In this document: positions 25,567-37,377 of the stretch, in pieces
How the letters are laid out: each line of letters opens with the position of its first letter
Numbering within the stretch: position 1 is the stretch's first letter
Source of the DNA: Dechloromonas aromatica (nom. nud.)
GTDB lineage: Bacteria > Pseudomonadota > Gammaproteobacteria > Burkholderiales > Rhodocyclaceae
DNA: 64,000 nt
Assembly: GCA_017848965.1 (NCBI GenBank)
Contig: JAFIHA010000025.1
Location: 84,195 to 148,194, forward strand
Direction: 5' to 3'
Notes under the pieces: generated by a model
Told to the model about the DNA's origin: nothing
The model's input: the letters and a program-made list of their open reading frames with translations, nothing else
The model's database searches: none
Position numbers and translations under genes: made by a program

Positions 25567-26403
25567 GTGAATCCCTACACCCTGCCCGACCATGAACTCG
25601 AACGCCTGCTCGGCGAGGACGTTCCCGCTGGCGACGCGCCGACGCTGGCGCTGGGCATCGGCGAGCGCCCCGGTCGTCTCGATTTTCGCGCGCGTTACGA
25701 GATGGTCGTCTGCGGCAGCGAGGAAGCCCGCCGCCTCGGCGAACTGCGCGGCCTGACGGCGAGCGGCGCGCTGGCCGCCAGCGGCACGCCGCTTGCCGCC
25801 GGCGCCACCATCCTCAGCCTCGAAGGGCCGGCGAGCGGCCTGCACACGGTCTGGAAAACCGCCCAGACGCTGATGGAATACCTGTCCGGGATCGCCACCA
25901 GCACTGCCGCCATCGTCGCCGCCGCGCAGCGCGGCGACCCAGACTGCGCGGTGGTATGCACGCGCAAGAACTTTCCCGGCACCAAGGCGGCGGCCGTCAA
26001 GGCGGTCCTCGCCGGCGGCGCCAGCCCGCACCGCCTGAGCCTCTCGGAAACGCTGCTGATCTTCGCCGAACACCGCGCCTTTCTCGACGCAACGCCGGCC
26101 GCCAGCATCGCCCGTCTGCGCCGCCGCTGGCCGGAACGGGCGATCGTCGTCGAAGTCGGCGATCTCGCCGAAGCGCAAACCTGGGCGCAAGCCGGCGCCG
26201 ATATCCTGCAACTGGAGAAATGGCCGGTCGAGGCAGTCGCCGACATCATCCGGCAATTGCCCGGCACGCGAATTGCTGCGGCAGGGGGTATCAACGCCAG
26301 CAACGCCGAGGCCTACGCCCGTGCCGGCTGCCGCATCCTGGTCAGCAGCGCGCCGTATTTCGCCGGCCCGCGCGATGTGGCGGTGACCCTGTCCGCGCTG
26401 TAA
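25567..26403 (+). CDS. modD: ModD, quinolinate-phosphoribosyltransferase-like protein
   Basis: A 278-residue protein of the NadC-like fold found in mod operons. The N-terminal DHELERLLGEDVPAGD, the KTAQTLMEYLSGIATSTA helix, the CTRKNFPGTKAAAVKAVLAGGASPHRLSLSETLLIF segment and the late AAGGINASNAEAYARAGCRILV barrel loop are all ModD-typical. Its true reaction is unknown; relatives use nicotinate-type substrates, but in mod loci it is presumed to act on a molybdenum-linked metabolite. GTG start at 25567, 4 nt after the modC stop. Confidence 0.9.
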   Translation: MNPYTLPDHELERLLGEDVPAGDAPTLALGIGERPGRLDFRARYEMVVCGSEEARRLGELRGLTASGALAASGTPLAAGATILSLEGPASGLHTVWKTAQTLMEYLSGIATSTAAIVAAAQRGDPDCAVVCTRKNFPGTKAAAVKAVLAGGASPHRLSLSETLLIFAEHRAFLDATPAASIARLRRRWPERAIVVEVGDLAEAQTWAQAGADILQLEKWPVEAVADIIRQLPGTRIAAAGGINASNAEAYARAGCRILVSSAPYFAGPRDVAVTLSAL

Positions 26404-26432
26404 GCGCCTGTAGGTTTCCCGACAAGTCGACC

Positions 26433-26825
26433 ATGAAAATCGCCATCGCCACCAAAAACCACCTCGAAGTCAGCGGCCACGCCGGCCAATGCCGGCACTG
26501 GCTGCTCTACGACCTGAGCCAGCACCGCAGCAACCAGCTCCTGCCGGCACCTCGCTTCATCGAACTGGAGAAGGACGAAATCCTGCACAGTTTCGCCGAC
26601 GACCGCGCCCATCCGCTCGACGGCATCGATCTCATCGTCTGCGCCAGCGCCGGCGACGGCTTCATCCGCCACATGAAGAAGCGCGGCTGCGAGGTGCTGC
26701 GTACCGGCGAAACCGACCCGGCCCTGGCGATCACCCGCATCCTCGCCGGCGAGGCGCTGCCCGACCCGCGCTTCGACATCACCACCTCGCTGTGCAAACT
26801 GCGCGACCTGTTCTCGCGCCACTGA
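26433..26825 (+). CDS. NifX/NifB-family (dinitrogenase Fe-Mo cofactor-binding) protein
   Basis: A 130-residue protein with the NifX/NafY-like core: MKIAIATKNHLEVSGHAGQCRHWLLYDL at the start, DLIVCASAGDGFIRHMKKRGCEVLRTGE in the middle, and ILAGEALPDPRF. Such proteins bind iron-molybdenum cofactor precursors in nitrogenase assembly, or related metal clusters in other contexts. It ends the mod unit 29 bp after modD, although no nif gene is seen here. It may carry a Mo or W intermediate or store the metal. The start is the first ATG giving the full fold. Confidence 0.85.
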   Translation: MKIAIATKNHLEVSGHAGQCRHWLLYDLSQHRSNQLLPAPRFIELEKDEILHSFADDRAHPLDGIDLIVCASAGDGFIRHMKKRGCEVLRTGETDPALAITRILAGEALPDPRFDITTSLCKLRDLFSRH

Positions 26826-26835
26826 ACGCAGCTAC

Positions 26836-27510
26836 TTAGTCACCCAGCTCGATCTGGCCGCTGACCGTCGTCGTCAGCTGGCTTTCGCCGGCTTCCAGCG
26901 GCGCCGGCGCGGCTTCCGCCAACATCGCCTTGGCCGCCCGGAAGACCGGCACCGGCATCGGCCCACCCTGCTGTGACACCGCTAGCTGCCTGATCTTCCA
27001 CGGCTTGCCGAGCGCCGCGGCGATCACTTCGGCACGCGCCTGGAAGGCGCGGATGGCGTCACGCGTCGCTTCGTCCTCGACCTTGCGCCGTGTTTCCGGC
27101 GACGGCATCTGGCTGACCTGGCCGACCGCCAGCTTGCGTTGCTGCAATTCGCCGAGCAACTCGGAGACCGCCGCCAGATCGTGCGATTCGAGGACCAGTT
27201 CGCTGCGCATCTGCCAGCTTTCGATCTTCTGCTCCCGGCCATAAACCGGATAGGTGGACTGGTTGCCGCTTTTTACCTGAACCCCGGCCTTGCCGCGGAT
27301 CAGTTGCAGCGCGCCGGCGATTTCCTGGTTGACCTGGCGCGCCAGCACGGCCGGATTGGCGCCGCGCGCTTCAACGAAAACCACCGCCTGAACCTGGTCG
27401 TTGGCCGCCGGCCGCGACGCCTCCGCCGCCAGATCGACGGTAGTGCCGGCCTGCGCCACGGAAACGCCAAACCAGGCGAGGGAGACAACAAACCGGGAAA
27501 ATGCTTTCAT
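26836..27510 (-). CDS. SIMPL-domain (DUF541) periplasmic protein
   Basis: A 224-residue secreted protein: signal peptide about 1-20 (FVVSLAWFGVSVAQA-GT) and then DUF541/SIMPL sequence (VDLAAEASRPAANDQVQAVVFVEARG, DEATRDAIRAFQARAEVIAAALGK). These oligomerise into periplasmic channels or stress proteins of poorly known role. The in-frame extension to 27735 is rejected: the ATG at 27510 has AGGAG 7 nt upstream and starts the signal. The gene is convergent with the nifX-like gene, 10 bp apart. Its upstream region is shared with the 319-residue gene. Confidence 0.8.
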   Translation of the reverse strand: MKAFSRFVVSLAWFGVSVAQAGTTVDLAAEASRPAANDQVQAVVFVEARGANPAVLARQVNQEIAGALQLIRGKAGVQVKSGNQSTYPVYGREQKIESWQMRSELVLESHDLAAVSELLGELQQRKLAVGQVSQMPSPETRRKVEDEATRDAIRAFQARAEVIAAALGKPWKIRQLAVSQQGGPMPVPVFRAAKAMLAEAAPAPLEAGESQLTTTVSGQIELGD

Positions 27511-27658
27511 GAGTAAACTCCTGCGTTGACCGGAACCGATCATAACGAGCGTCCCATCCGGCTGCCCAAATCCAAAAGTAAAAATATGTTTCGTCCTGGT
27601 AAAGCGGGCACAGGTTCTTCTTGTTTCCGACTCTGCCTTTTGTAATACTTGCTCCCCC

Positions 27659-28618
27659 ATGATCAACGTCCTCCCCATCGATCGCCATACCGTCGACGAC
27701 GCCCCCCCCGAAGAAGGCTCACGCCGCATCATCAACGGAGAAGAGCGCGTCTATTACGACGGCTACTGGATCAAGGCCTACCAGGTTCCGGCGGATACGC
27801 TGGAGGCGAAGAAACGCCTGATCGACGCGCTGACCCGCCGCCTGTTCAATCATACCGAGCACGGCCTCAACATCCCGGGCACCCGGCTCGCCGAAGCGCG
27901 CGCCGCGTTCGAGGCGGAAGAGGATGCCGCCCGCCGCCGGATCAAGGGGGCGATGCTGGCCGGCGCGCTGTTCAACCGCGCCGCCGACATCTTCCGCAAA
28001 CTGGTCGAACTACAGGCCTGCGGCATCGAGATCCTCAGCGACAATCCGCTGATGCGCGAATGCGGCCGTTGCCTGCTGGAAGCCATGGAACTGGGCAGGA
28101 ACGTGCTGCACCGTAGCGGCGAGGAAGGCATCGACGAACTGTGGGGTGAACCGTTCCGCGCCTTCTCGATCCCGCTCGAGGATTTCTACGAAAGCCGCTA
28201 CATCAAGATCGGCCAGACGATGCGCGACATCGACCGGATCGCCAACTGCATGATCGCCAACATCGCCCGCCTGCCGGCGTTCGCCGGCGCCGAACCGGTC
28301 ATTCTCGACCTCGCCCGGGCAGCCAAGATCAAGACCGAGACCCTGCGTACCGACCCGGACATCTTCGACGTCTGGGCGATCATGGTCACTGCCGGCGAGC
28401 GGCTCGACGCCCTCACCCCGAACCCGCTCGACTGCAACTGCAGCGTCGAACACGATATCGCCGTCGGCCTCCAGCTACTGCGCCAGGGCCGCGACCTGAT
28501 TTTCTACATCACCCGCGCCCGGACGCCGATGCCCAAGAGCACCCGGGAATTCGTCGAGCGCTGCGAAACCTTCCACAGCAGCGGCCACGCACCGATGACC
28601 CATTTCCGCCAGGACTGA
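27659..28618 (+). CDS. Conserved-looking hypothetical protein, 319 residues
   Basis: I cannot place this protein in a family. It is soluble, mostly helical and rich in Arg/Glu. Features include RIINGEERVYYDGYWIKAY near the start, several cysteines (ECGRCLLEA; DCNCSVEHD), and DIDRIANCMIANIARLPAF. No P-loop, HTH or membrane segment is seen. The start at 27659 lacks a strong ribosome site. The gene is divergent from the SIMPL gene and convergent with the diguanylate cyclase (7 bp between stops). Codon use matches the core genome, so it is likely ancestral. Confidence 0.6.
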   Translation: MINVLPIDRHTVDDAPPEEGSRRIINGEERVYYDGYWIKAYQVPADTLEAKKRLIDALTRRLFNHTEHGLNIPGTRLAEARAAFEAEEDAARRRIKGAMLAGALFNRAADIFRKLVELQACGIEILSDNPLMRECGRCLLEAMELGRNVLHRSGEEGIDELWGEPFRAFSIPLEDFYESRYIKIGQTMRDIDRIANCMIANIARLPAFAGAEPVILDLARAAKIKTETLRTDPDIFDVWAIMVTAGERLDALTPNPLDCNCSVEHDIAVGLQLLRQGRDLIFYITRARTPMPKSTREFVERCETFHSSGHAPMTHFRQD

Positions 28619-28625
28619 AGCCCCT

Positions 28626-29564
28626 TCAGTTCGATTCGCAGCGATTGCGGCCGCTCCCCTTGGCCTTGTACAGCAATTCATCGGCCTGACGGAACACATC
28701 CTTGACCATGCTGCTGGCTGGCGACACGCAGACCGCGCCGACCGAAACCGTGACCCGGCCCCAGGACTCGTTGCGTTCGTGCGGCAGGTTCAGCGCCGCC
28801 ACCGCCTCGACGATCGAAAGACCGACGCCGACATGCACTCCCGGTGGCGCTTCGGGAATGATCACCGAGAATTCCTCGCCACCATAGCGCGCGGCGAAGG
28901 CGCCCGGCGCCAGCCGGTCGGCGTCGGCCCGCATGGCCACGCCGTCGATGGCCGCGGCGACGGCCCGCAGACAGTCGTCGCCAGACTGATGCCCGTAATG
29001 GTCGTTGTATTTCTTGAAATTATCGACATCGATCATCAGCAGGCTGAAGGCCTTGCCTTTCTGGACCGCGGTTTCCCACAGGGTGTCGATGCGCATATCC
29101 ATCGCCCGCCGGTTGAAAAGGCCGGTCAGACCGTCATGATTCGCCTGGTCCTGCAGCTTGCCGTTGGCTTGCGCCAGACGCGAGCGGAGCGCGGCAATCC
29201 GCGACATCGCCTTCATCTTCGCCTGCAGGACGCCTTCCGGAGAACTCTTGGAAATGAAATCGTCGCCCCCCGCTTCGATCGCCGTGATCAAGTTGGTGTC
29301 GCTGTCTGTTGCCGTCACGAAGATGATCGGCGTCCAGGCCCAGGGTTCATGCCCTTCCAGCCCGCGAATCCGGGTTGTCGTCTCGAAACCGTTCATCCCC
29401 GGCATCTCGATGTCCATCAACACGAGGTCGAAGGATTCGTTGCGAAACATGTCGATCGCCGCTTGACCGTTGTTCGCATGGCGCACTTCGTGACCGAAGG
29501 ATTCCAGACGTGCCGTCGTGATCATGGCGATCGCGCGCGAGTCATCGACCAGAAGGATTTTCAT
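28626..29564 (-). CDS. Response regulator with GGDEF (diguanylate cyclase) output
   Basis: A 312-residue two-domain protein. Residues 1-125 form a receiver with acidic pocket D7/D8 and phosphoacceptor D51 in LVLMDIEMPG. After a helical linker, residues 145-312 form a GGDEF domain: DGLTGLFNRRAM, DVDNFKKYND and the active loop RYGGEEF. It should make cyclic di-GMP on phosphorylation. The inhibitory RxxD site, normally five residues before the loop, is not present (DRLAPGAFAA), so product inhibition may be lacking. No cognate kinase is adjacent. Confidence 0.93.
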   Translation of the reverse strand: MKILLVDDSRAIAMITTARLESFGHEVRHANNGQAAIDMFRNESFDLVLMDIEMPGMNGFETTTRIRGLEGHEPWAWTPIIFVTATDSDTNLITAIEAGGDDFISKSSPEGVLQAKMKAMSRIAALRSRLAQANGKLQDQANHDGLTGLFNRRAMDMRIDTLWETAVQKGKAFSLLMIDVDNFKKYNDHYGHQSGDDCLRAVAAAIDGVAMRADADRLAPGAFAARYGGEEFSVIIPEAPPGVHVGVGLSIVEAVAALNLPHERNESWGRVTVSVGAVCVSPASSMVKDVFRQADELLYKAKGSGRNRCESN

Positions 29565-29768
29565 GACACTGTGAATTCATAAAAAGAGCCGACAGCATAC
29601 CCTTTTATCCCGCACCGGGGTAGCACGAAAGTCTTATACAGCGACACACTGTCGACAGATAGGCAAGCACCGCAGCACTCGATCCGGTTTAATCTAGCCG
29701 TAACATTAACGCAACAAAATGAGCATCTTGAAGCCTATACTTGAGAAACCCCTTCCGGATCGCGCGCC

Positions 29769-31847
29769 ATGATCAACAACGACCAGCCTTCACGCTTCCC
29801 GTCCGACAACTACCTCAACCGTGAGCTCGGCCTGCTTGCCTTCAATCGCCGCGTGATGGCCCAGGCGCAGGACGAACGGATGCCGCTGCTGGAGCGCCTG
29901 CGTTTCCTGTGCATCGTCTCCAGCAACATGGACGAATTCTTCGAAATCCGCGTTTCCGGCCTGAAGGAACAAATCCGCGCCAAATCGTCGGTAACGACGA
30001 TCGACGGCAAGACGGCGCAGGAGACCTTCCGTCTGGTCGCCGCCGAAGCGCACGCCATCGTGCACGAGCAATACCAGCATCTCAACGACGTGATCCTGCC
30101 GGCGCTGGCCGAACAGGGCATCCGCTTCCTGCGCCGCTCGACCTGGAACGAAGCGCAGCGCGAATGGATCCGCGACTATTTCATTCGCGAAATGGTGCCG
30201 GTATTGACGCCGATCGGCCTCGACCCGTCGCACCCCTTCCCGCGCGTCCTCAACAAGAGCCTCAATTTCGCCGTCGAACTCGAAGGCAAGGATGCCTTCG
30301 GCCGCAGTTCCAACATCGCCATCGTCCAGGCGCCGCGCGTGCTGCCGCGCGTCATCCAGCTCCCCGAGGAACTCGCCGGCTGTGCTTACGGTTTCGTCTT
30401 CCTGTCATCGATCCTGCACGAATTCGTCGGCGAGCTGTTCATGGGCATGACCGTGCTCGGCTGCTACCAGTTCCGGGCGACGCGCAATTCCGACCTCTTC
30501 GTCGACGAGGAAGAAGTCACCAACCTGCGCACCAAGCTGCAGGGCGAACTGCCGCAACGCCATTTCGGAAACGCCGTGCGCCTCGAAGTCGCCGACAACT
30601 GTTCGCCGGCAATCACCGAATTCCTGCTCGCGCAGTTCGGTCTGCAGGCGGTCGACCTCTACCGCGTGCACGGCCCGGTCAATCTGGTCCGCCTGATGCA
30701 GGTGCCGGACTGGGTCGATCGTCCGGACATGAAATTCCGCCCTTTCATCCCGGGCACCCCGAAAGGCCTGAGCAAGGGCGTCAGCATCTTCGACAGCATC
30801 CGCAAGGGTGACATCCTGCTGCACCATCCCTACCAGTCGTTCGCGCCGGTCATCGAACTGCTCAGCCAGGCGGCGACCGACCCGGCCGTGGTGGCAATCA
30901 AGATGACGGTGTATCGCACCGGCACCGATTCGGTGCTGATGGAGTCGCTGGTCCGCGCCGCCCAGAACGGCAAGGAAGTCACCGTCGTCGTCGAACTGAT
31001 GGCGCGTTTCGACGAGGAAGCCAATATCAGCTGGGCGACCAAGCTCGAACAGGTCGGCGCCCACGTGGTGTACGGCGTCGTCGGCTACAAGGTGCACGCC
31101 AAGGCGCTGCTCATCGTCCGCCGCGAGGAAGCCGGCCTCAAGCGCTATGCCCACCTGGGCACCGGCAATTACCACCCGCGCACCGCCCGCCTCTATTCCG
31201 ACTTCGGCCTGATGACCGCCAACGAGGAAATCACCCACGACGTTTCCGAGGTTTTCAAGCAACTCACCGGCCTGGGCAAGGCGCGTACCCTGAAACATCT
31301 GTGGCAGGCGCCGTTCACGCTGCAGCAGAACGTCGTCGCGGCGATCCAGGCCGAGGCCGAAGCGGCGCGCAACGGCCAGAAGGCGCGCATCGTCGCCAAG
31401 ATGAACTCACTGGTCGAACGCGAGGTCATCCACGCACTCTACGAAGCTTCGCAGGCCGGCGTCGACATCGAACTGATCGTCCGCGGCGTCTGCATGCTGC
31501 GTCCCGGCGTCCCCGGCCTTTCCGAGAAGATCCGCGTCCGCTCGATCATCGGCCGTTTCCTCGAACACCACCGCGTGATGTACTTCTACGCTGGCGGCAA
31601 GGAAAACGTCTATCTCTCTTCCGCCGACTGGATGGACCGCAACTTCTTCAAGCGCATCGAACTCGGCTTCCCGCTGCTCGACCCGCGCCTGAAGAAGCGC
31701 GTGATCACCGAAGGGCTCAAGTTCTACCTGGCCGACAACCAGCAAGGCTGGGACATGAACAGCCAGGGACACTATCAGCGCCGCCGCTCGCTACGCAGCA
31801 AACCGCACAATGCGCAGGGCGAACTGATGGTGACGCTGGGCGGCTGA
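29769..31847 (+). CDS. ppk1: Polyphosphate kinase 1
   Basis: A 692-residue full-length PPK1, which reversibly makes polyphosphate from ATP. The four domains are present: N-terminal (NRELGLLAFNRRVMAQAQDE), head, and C1/C2 phospholipase D-like domains with VVYGVVGYKVHAKALLIVRRE (phosphohistidine) and MYFYAGGKENVYLSSADWMDRNFFKR. Polyphosphate accumulation is typical of Rhodocyclales. The 204 bp upstream of the start holds a CTGTCGACAG palindrome (29648-29657) but no confident Pho box. The downstream small gene follows after 16 bp. Confidence 0.97.
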   Translation: MINNDQPSRFPSDNYLNRELGLLAFNRRVMAQAQDERMPLLERLRFLCIVSSNMDEFFEIRVSGLKEQIRAKSSVTTIDGKTAQETFRLVAAEAHAIVHEQYQHLNDVILPALAEQGIRFLRRSTWNEAQREWIRDYFIREMVPVLTPIGLDPSHPFPRVLNKSLNFAVELEGKDAFGRSSNIAIVQAPRVLPRVIQLPEELAGCAYGFVFLSSILHEFVGELFMGMTVLGCYQFRATRNSDLFVDEEEVTNLRTKLQGELPQRHFGNAVRLEVADNCSPAITEFLLAQFGLQAVDLYRVHGPVNLVRLMQVPDWVDRPDMKFRPFIPGTPKGLSKGVSIFDSIRKGDILLHHPYQSFAPVIELLSQAATDPAVVAIKMTVYRTGTDSVLMESLVRAAQNGKEVTVVVELMARFDEEANISWATKLEQVGAHVVYGVVGYKVHAKALLIVRREEAGLKRYAHLGTGNYHPRTARLYSDFGLMTANEEITHDVSEVFKQLTGLGKARTLKHLWQAPFTLQQNVVAAIQAEAEAARNGQKARIVAKMNSLVEREVIHALYEASQAGVDIELIVRGVCMLRPGVPGLSEKIRVRSIIGRFLEHHRVMYFYAGGKENVYLSSADWMDRNFFKRIELGFPLLDPRLKKRVITEGLKFYLADNQQGWDMNSQGHYQRRRSLRSKPHNAQGELMVTLGG

Positions 31848-31863
31848 CTCCACCAAGTCGGCG

Positions 31864-32376
31864 ATGACGCAATCCTGCCCCAGCGCGGGCGCCGATCTGA
31901 TCTTGACCGTGCCGCTGCCGGAAGTCCTGACCTGGGCCGGCAGCGGTCTGGCGCTCCTGGTCGTCGGCGTACTGCTGTTCCGCAACCGGCTGCCGTCGCG
32001 CGCCCCCGATTTCCTCGGCGGTGGTGTCGGCGGTATCGGCTTCATGCTCATCGTGTACGGCGCCCTGCTGTTGCTGGTTTTCGCCCCCAGCGAGTATTTC
32101 GTCGAGCGCATCGTCGTCTCGCCGAGCAGCACCTGCGCGGCGCGTGGTTTCTGGTTCTGGCGACAGCCACCACTGCGCCTCGAGCATGCCGATATCGTCA
32201 GGCTGCGCCGGACGAGCGACGCCAAGGGCGATCCGCAACTGGAAGTCCGGCTGCGTGACGGCAGCCTGCAGCGCAAGTGGCTGCCATCGCTGTGGACCGA
32301 CAACGAAGCGCAGATCGAAGCCGCCTGGCGGCGGCTCGGCATCGGCAGCGAATGGGGGCCGCTTACTGGCCGATGA
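31864..32376 (+). CDS. Small inner-membrane protein of unknown function
   Basis: A 170-residue protein with two predicted transmembrane helices (about 21-40 and 53-76: LTWAGSGLALLVVGVLLF and GGIGFMLIVYGALLLLVF) and a C-terminal soluble half rich in basic and tryptophan residues. No family is recognised. It is probably cotranscribed with ppk1 (16 bp apart). Its 3' end overlaps lolA tail to tail by 14 nt. Confidence 0.6.
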   Translation: MTQSCPSAGADLILTVPLPEVLTWAGSGLALLVVGVLLFRNRLPSRAPDFLGGGVGGIGFMLIVYGALLLLVFAPSEYFVERIVVSPSSTCAARGFWFWRQPPLRLEHADIVRLRRTSDAKGDPQLEVRLRDGSLQRKWLPSLWTDNEAQIEAAWRRLGIGSEWGPLTGR

Positions 32377-32980
32377 CGTCGGTGCCGGCGGGCGGCGTGA
32401 AGCGGAACAGCGTTGCCGACAGCGCCGGGTTGCGCTCGCTGCGCTGCAGCCGGATCAGCGTCGTCTGACCGAAGTTGTCGAACAACTCCATCACCTTCAT
32501 TTCCTTGCCGAGCAGGCCGATGCGCACTTTCTCGAAGCCGCTGTCGGCAGTCTTCGGCGTCGCCTCGACCCACGAGAGGCCGTCGCGCTCGCCGCCTTCC
32601 CTGAGCACGAAGTTCTTTTCCAGCGCATTGCTGCCGGCGAGCAGCGCCGCCGGCGAGGCGCCGATCGCGTCGCCGGCCGGGCGCACCGTGACCTGCTGCA
32701 GTTCCGGATCGTGAATCCAGATCTTTTCGCCGTCGCCGACCACCAGTTGCGGATAGGGCTTGAGGATTTCCCAGCGCAGCTTGCCCGGCCGCAGGATCGC
32801 CAGCTTGCCCGAGGATTCCTGGGGCTTGCGGCCGTTGCGGGCGAGCACCGACTGGTCGAAGTCGGCGCGGTAGCTGCGGGTGTCGTCGAGGAAGGCGCGC
32901 AACTGGTCGATGGCACCGGCGTGGGCGAAGGCCGGAGCGAGGACGAAGGCGGCAGCGAGAAGTTTCCGGGTGAGGTTCAT
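32363..32980 (-). CDS. lolA: Outer-membrane lipoprotein carrier LolA
   Basis: A 205-residue periplasmic chaperone that ferries lipoproteins from LolCDE to LolB. A signal peptide ends AFAHA-GA. DQLRAFLDDTRSYRADFDQSV, SSGKLAILRPGKLRWEI and PQLVVGDGEKIWIHDPELQQVTV are typical of the LolA half-barrel. It sits downstream of ftsK (69 bp), the usual neighbour. Confidence 0.94.
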   Translation of the reverse strand: MNLTRKLLAAAFVLAPAFAHAGAIDQLRAFLDDTRSYRADFDQSVLARNGRKPQESSGKLAILRPGKLRWEILKPYPQLVVGDGEKIWIHDPELQQVTVRPAGDAIGASPAALLAGSNALEKNFVLREGGERDGLSWVEATPKTADSGFEKVRIGLLGKEMKVMELFDNFGQTTLIRLQRSERNPALSATLFRFTPPAGTDVIGQ

Positions 32981-33049
32981 GGGCGCAGCTTACGCCGGCC
33001 TGTGGGCCGGCGCTGTTTCAATGTGTAAGGGTTTGTCGCGCCGGCCGCG

Positions 33050-35341
33050 TCATTCGGCCGGCTTCTTCATCAGCACTTCGCGACCGCCGCGACCGTCCAT
33101 CGCCGACACCAGGCCGGCGTTTTCCATCGCCTCGATCAGCCGCGCCGAGCGGTTGTAGCCGATACGCAGGTGGCGCTGCACCAGCGAGATCGAAGCGCGC
33201 TGGTTCTTCAGCACGATGTCCACGGCCTGGTCGTAGAGCGGATCGCTCTCGGCATCGCCGCCACCTTCGCCGGCCTCGCCGCCGCCTTCGTCGTCGCCGC
33301 CGGCGCCGCTCAGGATGTCCTCAACGTATTCCGGGGCGCCGTTCGCCTTGAGGTGCTCGACGACGCGATGCACTTCATCGTCGGAAACGAAGGCGCCATG
33401 GACGCGGGTCGGATAGCCGGTACCCGGCGCGAGATAAAGCATGTCGCCCTGGCCGAGCAGGGCTTCGGCGCCCATCTGGTCGAGGATGGTGCGCGAGTCG
33501 ATCTTGCTCGACACCTGAAAGGCGATGCGCGTCGGAATGTTGGCCTTGATCAGGCCGGTGATCACGTCGACCGACGGGCGCTGCGTCGCCAGCACCAGGT
33601 GGATGCCGGAGGCACGCGCCTTCTGGGCGAGGCGGGCGATCTGCTCCTCGACCTTCTTGCCGACCACCATCATCAGGTCGGCCAGTTCGTCGATGATGAC
33701 GACGATGTAAGGCATGTGTTTCAGCGGCTCGGGCGCTTCCGGGGTCAGGCTGAGCGGGTTCGGAATGTGTTCGCCGCGCTTCTCGGCGTCCTTGATCTTG
33801 GTGTTGAGGCCGGCAATGTTGCGCACGCCCATCGCCGACATCAGCTTGTAGCGTTTCTCCATCTCGGTGACGCACCAGTGCAGCGCGTTGGCCGCCTGCT
33901 TCATGTCGGTGACGACCGGCGCCAGCAGGTGCGGGATGCCCTCGTAGATCGACAGTTCGAGCATCTTCGGGTCGACCATGATGAGGCGGACGTTTTCCGG
34001 CTCGGACTTGTAGAGCATCGACAGGATCATCGCGTTGACCCCGACCGACTTGCCCGAACCGGTGGTACCGGCGACCAGCAGGTGCGGCATGCGGGCCAGG
34101 TCGGCGACCACCGGCAGGCCGCCGATGTCCTTGCCGAGACAGACGGTGAGCGGACTGCCCATGTCGTTGTAGGGCTTGCTCGAAATGATCTCGGACAGCT
34201 TGACCGTCTGCCGCTTCGAATTCGGCAACTCGAGCGCCATGCACGACTTGCCGGGCACCGTCTCGACGACGCGGATCGAAACCATGGCCAGCGCCCGCGC
34301 CAGGTCGCGGGCCAGATTGACGATCTGTGCGCCCTTGACGCCGACCGCCGGCTCGATTTCGTAGCGGGTGACGACCGGCCCCGGCAGGGCGGCGATCACC
34401 TTGACCTGAACACCGAAGTCGGCAAGCTTCCTTTCGATCAGGCGCGAGGTGAATTCCAGGGTTTCGGCGCTGACCGTCTCGGTCGCCGGCGGCGCCGGGT
34501 CGAGCAGGTGCAGCGGCGGCAGCGTGCCGCCGACGATCGCCTCGGGGAACAGCATCGCCTGCTTCTCGCGCTCGACGCGGGCTTCCGCCTTCTTCGACAC
34601 CGGCACTTCCGGTGCCGGCGTGTCGATGAAGATCGGTTCGTGCAGTTCGACGCGCCGCTTCTCCTCCTCGACGACGACCTCGCGGCGCTGCGCGACCTCC
34701 TTGCCGATGCGCCGGTCGCGCCAGGCATCGATCTGCCCGTAAACGAACAGGGTCAGCGCCTCGAGCAGCAGACCGAGCTTTTCGAAGGCCCAGATCCACG
34801 ACATACCGGAAAATGCGCTCCAGGCGACGCCGATCAGCGCCAGCAGGAGCAGCGTCGCGCCGGTGAAACCGAACAGGCCCGCCAGCCAGCGGCTCAATTC
34901 GACGCCAAGCATACCGCCTGCCGCCAGCGGCAACTGGACGTCGAGGCTGTGGAAACGCAGCGCTTCCAGCGCACAACTGGCAAGCAGCAGGACAATGAAA
35001 CCGGGCACGGCCAGGTAGGTCGTATGCGCCGCTCCCTGGCCGCTGGCGTGCAGCTTGCGGAAACCCCACCAGACTAGCATGCCGAGCAGGACCACCCACC
35101 ACCAGGCGGAAAGTCCAAAAACGTAGAGCAGCAGATCGGCGACCCAGGCACCGGCACGGCCCGCCGGGTTCTGCGGACTGCCGTTGCCGACCGCGTGCGA
35201 CCAACCGGGGTCGGTACGCTGGAAGCCCCACAGCGCCATGACCAGGAACAGCGCCAGTGCGCCAACCCCGAGCCAGCGGGATTCCTGCAGCAGGCTACCG
35301 ATCTTGTCGGGCATCGGACTGGGGTCGTTTCGTCTTGCCAT
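33050..35341 (-). CDS. ftsK: DNA translocase FtsK
   Basis: 763 residues: four N-terminal membrane segments, a short linker, then the motor domain with Walker [13 protein letters not shown] and [12 protein letters not shown], and the C-terminal gamma winged helix ([21 protein letters not shown]). It pumps chromosomal DNA and activates XerCD at the division septum. The linker is short compared with E. coli FtsK. The ATG at 35341 is chosen over that at 35389 because AAGGA precedes it at 6 nt. lolA follows in the operon. Confidence 0.95.
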   Translation of the reverse strand: MARRNDPSPMPDKIGSLLQESRWLGVGALALFLVMALWGFQRTDPGWSHAVGNGSPQNPAGRAGAWVADLLLYVFGLSAWWWVVLLGMLVWWGFRKLHASGQGAAHTTYLAVPGFIVLLLASCALEALRFHSLDVQLPLAAGGMLGVELSRWLAGLFGFTGATLLLLALIGVAWSAFSGMSWIWAFEKLGLLLEALTLFVYGQIDAWRDRRIGKEVAQRREVVVEEEKRRVELHEPIFIDTPAPEVPVSKKAEARVEREKQAMLFPEAIVGGTLPPLHLLDPAPPATETVSAETLEFTSRLIERKLADFGVQVKVIAALPGPVVTRYEIEPAVGVKGAQIVNLARDLARALAMVSIRVVETVPGKSCMALELPNSKRQTVKLSEIISSKPYNDMGSPLTVCLGKDIGGLPVVADLARMPHLLVAGTTGSGKSVGVNAMILSMLYKSEPENVRLIMVDPKMLELSIYEGIPHLLAPVVTDMKQAANALHWCVTEMEKRYKLMSAMGVRNIAGLNTKIKDAEKRGEHIPNPLSLTPEAPEPLKHMPYIVVIIDELADLMMVVGKKVEEQIARLAQKARASGIHLVLATQRPSVDVITGLIKANIPTRIAFQVSSKIDSRTILDQMGAEALLGQGDMLYLAPGTGYPTRVHGAFVSDDEVHRVVEHLKANGAPEYVEDILSGAGGDDEGGGEAGEGGGDAESDPLYDQAVDIVLKNQRASISLVQRHLRIGYNRSARLIEAMENAGLVSAMDGRGGREVLMKKPAE

Positions 35342-37323
<1,982 letters not shown>

Positions 37324-37327
37324 GGCC

Positions 37328-37353
37328 AAAAAAATGCGCCCCGCAGGGCGCAT
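37328..37353 (-). terminator. Rho-independent terminator of hppA
   Basis: ATGCGCCC at 37334-37341 and GGGCGCAT at 37346-37353 form an 8 bp stem with a CGCA loop. On the minus strand a run of T (A at 37328-37334 on the plus strand) follows, just after the hppA stop at 37378. It also ends 5 bp past the smr stop but lacks T's in that direction. Confidence 0.88.
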
Positions 37354-37377
37354 TCCTTGAACTGTAAAAACAAGCGA

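Noticed and set aside
29565-29768. Pho box before ppk1
   Set aside because: A CTGTCGACAG palindrome exists but the tandem 7 bp CTGTCAT-like repeats of a Pho box are not present.
33170-35077. Plus-strand 635-codon frame opposite ftsK
   Set aside because: Low-complexity shadow composition; ftsK motifs cover the same bases.
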